DNA from: Anaerolineaceae bacterium
GTDB lineage: Bacteria > Chloroflexota > Anaerolineae > Anaerolineales > Anaerolineaceae
NCBI GenBank assembly: GCA_021107195.1
Contig: JAIOTF010000353.1
Span: 1 to 18,302 of the forward strand
Direction of reading: 5' to 3'
DNA length: 18,302 nucleotides
Shown here: positions 15,777 through 18,302 of the stretch, piece after piece
Numbering within the stretch: position 1 is the first letter of the stretch
Layout of the letters: every line of letters starts with the position of its first letter
The notes under the pieces: generated by a model
The model's database searches: none
Told to the model about the DNA's origin: nothing
The model's input: only the letters and a program-made list of their open reading frames with translations
Program-made: the position numbers and the translations under genes

Positions 15777-15785
15777 TGGTATAAT
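15777..15785 (+). promoter_or_regulatory. Extended -10 promoter of rpsO
   Basis: TGGTATAAT (15777-15785) is a TG-N-TATAAT extended -10, with no recognisable -35. Transcription would start near 15792 and give a leader of about 77 bases. The box overlaps the region just past the upstream stop codon. Confidence 0.6.
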
Positions 15786-15802
15786 ACGGTTCGCTGACTA
15801 GT

Positions 15803-15863
15803 CCTGTCCGCGGCTTCGGCTGTGAGCATGGAGACTTGTCCCGGAATACTCTCAAGGAGACAG
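15803..15863 (+). promoter_or_regulatory. Candidate S15-binding leader structure of rpsO
   Basis: CTGTC (15804-15808) can pair with GACAG (15859-15863), which overlaps the end of the Shine-Dalgarno AAGGAG (15854-15859). Enclosed are a hairpin at 15809-15824 with a TTCG tetraloop and a weaker one closed by GAGA (15831-15834) with TCTC (15850-15853). The first stem contains adjacent G-U (15812/15821) and G-C (15813/15820) pairs, the motif S15 is known to recognise in 16S rRNA and in several mRNAs. The fold is my own hand pairing. Confidence 0.4.
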
Positions 15864-15868
15864 ATGTC

Positions 15869-16141
15869 ATGACCTTAACAAAAGAAGAAAAATCGAAGTT
15901 AATTGAAGAATACCGATTGAGTGATACCGATACTGGTTCATCGGATGTACAGATAGCTATTCTTACCACACGGATCACACAGCTCACCGAGCACCTCCGC
16001 ATTAACAAACACGATGAGTCCTCTCGCCGTGGTTTGCTGAAGCTGGTTGGCCGCCGCCGCCGTTTGCTTGCCTATCTGCGCCGAAAAGACTACAGCCGGT
16101 ATTTGAAAATTACTGAACGATTGAATATCCGCAGGAAATAG
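15869..16141 (+). CDS. rpsO: Small-subunit ribosomal protein S15
   Basis: The product is 90 residues, the normal length for S15, which binds the central domain of 16S rRNA early in 30S assembly. The family signatures are clear: DTGSSDVQIAILTTRITQLTEHL (about 21-43), the HDESSRRGLLKLVGRRRRLL block and YLRRKDYSRYLKITERLNIRRK at the C-terminus. The start at 15869 is set by AAGGAG at 15854-15859; an upstream TTG at 15836 would add 11 residues not found in the family, and the ATG at 15863 runs into a stop after two codons. A strong terminator follows directly, so rpsO may often be transcribed alone, unlike the usual read-through into pnp. Confidence 0.97.
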   Translation: MTLTKEEKSKLIEEYRLSDTDTGSSDVQIAILTTRITQLTEHLRINKHDESSRRGLLKLVGRRRRLLAYLRRKDYSRYLKITERLNIRRK

Positions 16142-16155
16142 GGTTTCGCCCACAC

Positions 16156-16197
16156 AGAGTAGATGGGAAGTTGAATTTTCCATCTACTCTTTTTTTT
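16156..16197 (+). terminator. Strong intrinsic terminator between rpsO and pnp
   Basis: AGAGTAGATGG (16156-16166) pairs with CCATCTACTCT (16080-offset 16180-16190) and extends through G-T and A-T pairs to a TTGAA loop (16171-16175). Eight T follow (16190-16197). It should limit read-through from rpsO into pnp. Confidence 0.9.
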
Positions 16198-16235
16198 CCC
16201 TGCGGTTTTTATTAGCGTCCCTGCGGGTTAGGTAT

Positions 16236-16271
16236 TGAAAAGAGTTGAGGATTTGTCCTCGCCTGTTTTCA
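16236..16271 (+). promoter_or_regulatory. Long imperfect hairpin in the pnp leader
   Basis: TGAAAA (16236-16241) pairs with TTTTCA (16266-16271), and GAGGA (16247-16251) with TCCTC (16256-16260) around a TTTG loop; the segment between adds further pairs with two mismatches. In E. coli the pnp leader forms an RNase III-cleaved hairpin through which PNPase represses itself; this structure could serve the same way. The remaining leader also contains a second weak hairpin (TCCC 16273-16276 with GGGA 16287-16290). No convincing promoter was found between 16198 and 16315. Confidence 0.4.
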
Positions 16272-16315
16272 GTCCCTGACCGAGTGGGGAAATAGACAAA
16301 GAAAAAGGGAATATA

Positions 16316-18302
16316 ATGCAAAAAGAAGCAAAGCAATATACGGCCACCGTCGGTGGTCGCATTGTCACGTTTGAAACCGGCAAGCTTGCCGGTCAGGCTG
16401 GCGTTGCAGTAACCGTTCGCCTCGGCGATTCGATTATTTTCGCAGCTGCCACCATGTCCTCACAACCGCGAGAAGGACTGGATTTCTTCCCGCTCACCGT
16501 AGACTATGAGGAAAGAATGTATGCCGGTGGGCGTATCCCGGGGTCGTTCTTTCGACGAGAAGGCCGTCCTGGCGCCGATGCCATCCTTACCGCCCGCCTG
16601 ACAGACCGCCCCATTCGCCCGCTCTTCCCCTATGGAATGCGCAATGGCGTGCAGATCATCATGAATTCTTTCTCTGCCGATAGCGAGAATCCCCTCAATA
16701 TCCTCGCCATCAATGCCGCTTCATGCGCACTGGCGATCTCCGATATCCCCTGGGAAGGCCCCGTAGGCGCCGTCCGCGTTGGCCGCATCGACGGCGAATT
16801 TATCGTCAACCCCACCTACACCGAGATGGAAACCTCCGATCTCGATCTGCTGGTGGCCGGTTCCGCTGACGCCATCCTGATGGTTGAAGCCGGAGCAGAT
16901 GAAGTTCCTGAAGACGTGATGGTCAAAGCCCTCGCTATTGGTCAGGAAGCACTTCAACCTTTGGTGCAAGCGCAGCGCCAAATGGCTGCCGAGCTTGGCA
17001 AGGAAAAACGTGAAGTTTCGCTGATTGGTCTTGATGAAGCATTCAAGGCGAAAGTAAAATCCCGTGCTGAAAGTGTGATCAAAGACCTCCTCGAACAGCC
17101 CCACACCAAAACCGAACTGTATCAGGCCATCGATGAACTGCGCGACAGCATTGCCGCAGAATTCGCTGATGCCGATCCCGGATCAGAAACTGTCGAAAAA
17201 GATGCCAAAAAAGCTTTCGAGGATGTATACAAGCACGTTGTCCGTGATCGCATTCTAAACAAACACATTCGCCCTGACGGACGTGACCTGGCTGAAATCC
17301 GCCCCATCTGGTGCGAAGTGGGTCAAATCCCGCGTGCTCACGGTTCCGGCCTTTTCACCCGTGGTGAAACCCAGGTTCTTAACTTTGCTACGCTGGGTAC
17401 CCCCCGCGACGCACAGGAATTGGACAATCTGACTCCCGTCAGCAAAAAACGCTACATCCACCATTACAATTTCCCACCCTACTCCGTTGGTGAAGTGAAA
17501 CCCTTGCGCGGTACTTCCCGCCGTGACATTGGACATGGAAATTTGGCAGAACGCGCTCTGGTGCCCGTCATTCCTTCAGAAACTGAATTTCCTTACACCA
17601 TACGCCTGGTCTCGGAAGTCCTCGCCTCAAACGGGTCTTCCTCTATGGCCTCTGTCTGCGGTTCCACCCTGTCCCTGATGGACGCCGGTGTGCCGATCAA
17701 GGCCCCCGTAACTGGCATCGCCATGGGCTTGATCAAGGAAGGTGACAGTTACGTCATTCTTACTGACATCCAGGGCTTGGAAGACCATCTCGGCGATATG
17801 GATTTCAAAGTAGCTGGAACCCAAAAAGGCATCACCGCCCTGCAAATGGACATCAAGATCAAAGGCATCACCCCCCAGATCATGGCGGAAGCGCTCGAAC
17901 AGGCTCGCGGTGGACGTGATTTCATCCTCGGCAAGATGATGGAAGTCATCGCCAAACCGAATCCTGAATTGAAAGAACATGCCCCGCGTATCACCGTGAT
18001 CCAGGTTCCAGTCAGCAAGATCGGCGCAGTAATTGGCCCAGGTGGCAAGAATATCCGCGCCATCCAGGAAGAAACCAATACCAAGATCGACATTGGCGAA
18101 GACGGTTCTGTCTTTATCGCTGCCACCGATGGTATTGGCGAAGCCAACGCCCGTGATCGCATCCTGGCCTGCACAGAAACCGCAGAGATGGGCCGCATTT
18201 ACACTGGCAAAGTCGTTCGCACCACTAATTTTGGTGCCTTCGTTGAAATTCTTCCCGGCACTGACGGCATGGTTCACATTTCCCAATTGGATTCACAACG
18301 TG
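16316..18302 (+). CDS. pnp: Polynucleotide phosphorylase, 3' end cut by window
   Basis: About 662 codons are visible from the ATG at 16316, which has AAGGGA at 16305-16310. PNPase is a trimeric 3'-to-5' phosphorolytic exoribonuclease, often part of the RNA degradosome. Visible parts are the first RNase PH-like domain (FFRREGRPG, LTDRPIRPLFP), the helical linker, and the second RNase PH-like domain with RPDGRDLAEIRPI, HGSGLFTRGETQ, the phosphate-site N439-GSSSMAS and the metal/catalytic acids Asp490 and Asp496 in EDHLGDMDFK. A KH domain with GPGG (574-577) and the start of the S1 domain (GRIYTGKVVRTTNFGAFVEI, from about 626) follow. The frame is open to the window end, so only the rest of S1 and any tail are missing. 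It follows rpsO, the usual order, but a terminator lies in between. Confidence 0.97.
   Translation, partial: MQKEAKQYTATVGGRIVTFETGKLAGQAGVAVTVRLGDSIIFAAATMSSQPREGLDFFPLTVDYEERMYAGGRIPGSFFRREGRPGADAILTARLTDRPIRPLFPYGMRNGVQIIMNSFSADSENPLNILAINAASCALAISDIPWEGPVGAVRVGRIDGEFIVNPTYTEMETSDLDLLVAGSADAILMVEAGADEVPEDVMVKALAIGQEALQPLVQAQRQMAAELGKEKREVSLIGLDEAFKAKVKSRAESVIKDLLEQPHTKTELYQAIDELRDSIAAEFADADPGSETVEKDAKKAFEDVYKHVVRDRILNKHIRPDGRDLAEIRPIWCEVGQIPRAHGSGLFTRGETQVLNFATLGTPRDAQELDNLTPVSKKRYIHHYNFPPYSVGEVKPLRGTSRRDIGHGNLAERALVPVIPSETEFPYTIRLVSEVLASNGSSSMASVCGSTLSLMDAGVPIKAPVTGIAMGLIKEGDSYVILTDIQGLEDHLGDMDFKVAGTQKGITALQMDIKIKGITPQIMAEALEQARGGRDFILGKMMEVIAKPNPELKEHAPRITVIQVPVSKIGAVIGPGGKNIRAIQEETNTKIDIGEDGSVFIAATDGIGEANARDRILACTETAEMGRIYTGKVVRTTNFGAFVEILPGTDGMVHISQLDSQR

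Noticed and set aside
16198..16227. Short direct repeat TCCCTGCGG (16197-16205 and 16218-16226) as a CRISPR or iteron remnant
   Set aside because: Only two copies of nine bases are present, too few and too short to support any array or origin.
16312..16317. TATAAT just before pnp as its promoter
   Set aside because: It overlaps the pnp start codon, so a transcript from it would lack the ribosome-binding site and start.
17627..18286. Minus-strand open frame of 219 codons
   Set aside because: It is antisense to pnp, whose second RNase PH-like, KH and S1 motifs account for this region.

Overview
The window reads as a bacterial chromosome segment, most likely from the Chloroflexota (Anaerolineae-like). 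This is an inference from gene content: an archaeal/eukaryote-type ProRS, a DHH-CBS-poly(A)-polymerase fusion, an EF-G-2-like paralogue, and a GT-C membrane protein of a kind common in that group. No marker gene settles the phylum. There is no insertion sequence, phage gene, CRISPR array, tRNA or rRNA that I can recognise. Most of the content is housekeeping.

Layout. Positions 1-164 hold no recognisable gene. At 165-1250 (-) lies an unrecognised polytopic membrane protein. A 350-base intergenic stretch with a perfect 22-bp palindrome separates it from a small acidic helical protein (1602-1985, +) that has its own terminator. A PLP-dependent diaminopropionate ammonia-lyase (2076-3353, -) is divergent from a DHH-CBS-nucleotidyltransferase fusion (3479-6133, +), which is followed closely by a GNAT acetyltransferase (6141-6692, +). 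A putative lipoprotein (6709-7362, -) and an EF-G-like GTPase (7572-9629, +) diverge from a compact region with two well-formed sigma70-type promoters and a central dyad. After a terminator come a small unknown protein (9726-9974) and a large GT-C-like membrane protein (10001-12010), probably one transcript.

From 12142 onward everything is on the + strand. First is a MazG-like nucleotide pyrophosphohydrolase frame broken by one in-frame TAG at a position that is normally Trp. Then come a PilZ-domain protein, a LOG-family protein, ProRS type 3, a HEAT/ALR-like helical protein, ribosomal protein S15 and polynucleotide phosphorylase (cut by the window end). The rpsO-pnp order is the classical one, but a strong intrinsic terminator lies between the two genes and each leader can fold into a hairpin structure suggestive of autoregulation.

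There is no obvious new multi-gene system here. The observations most worth checking are the amber-interrupted MazG frame, the EF-G-like protein with NKMN in place of NKMD (plus Tyr for the catalytic His), a candidate S15-binding three-way junction in the rpsO leader, and the dyad centred between the divergent promoters at 7418-7517.
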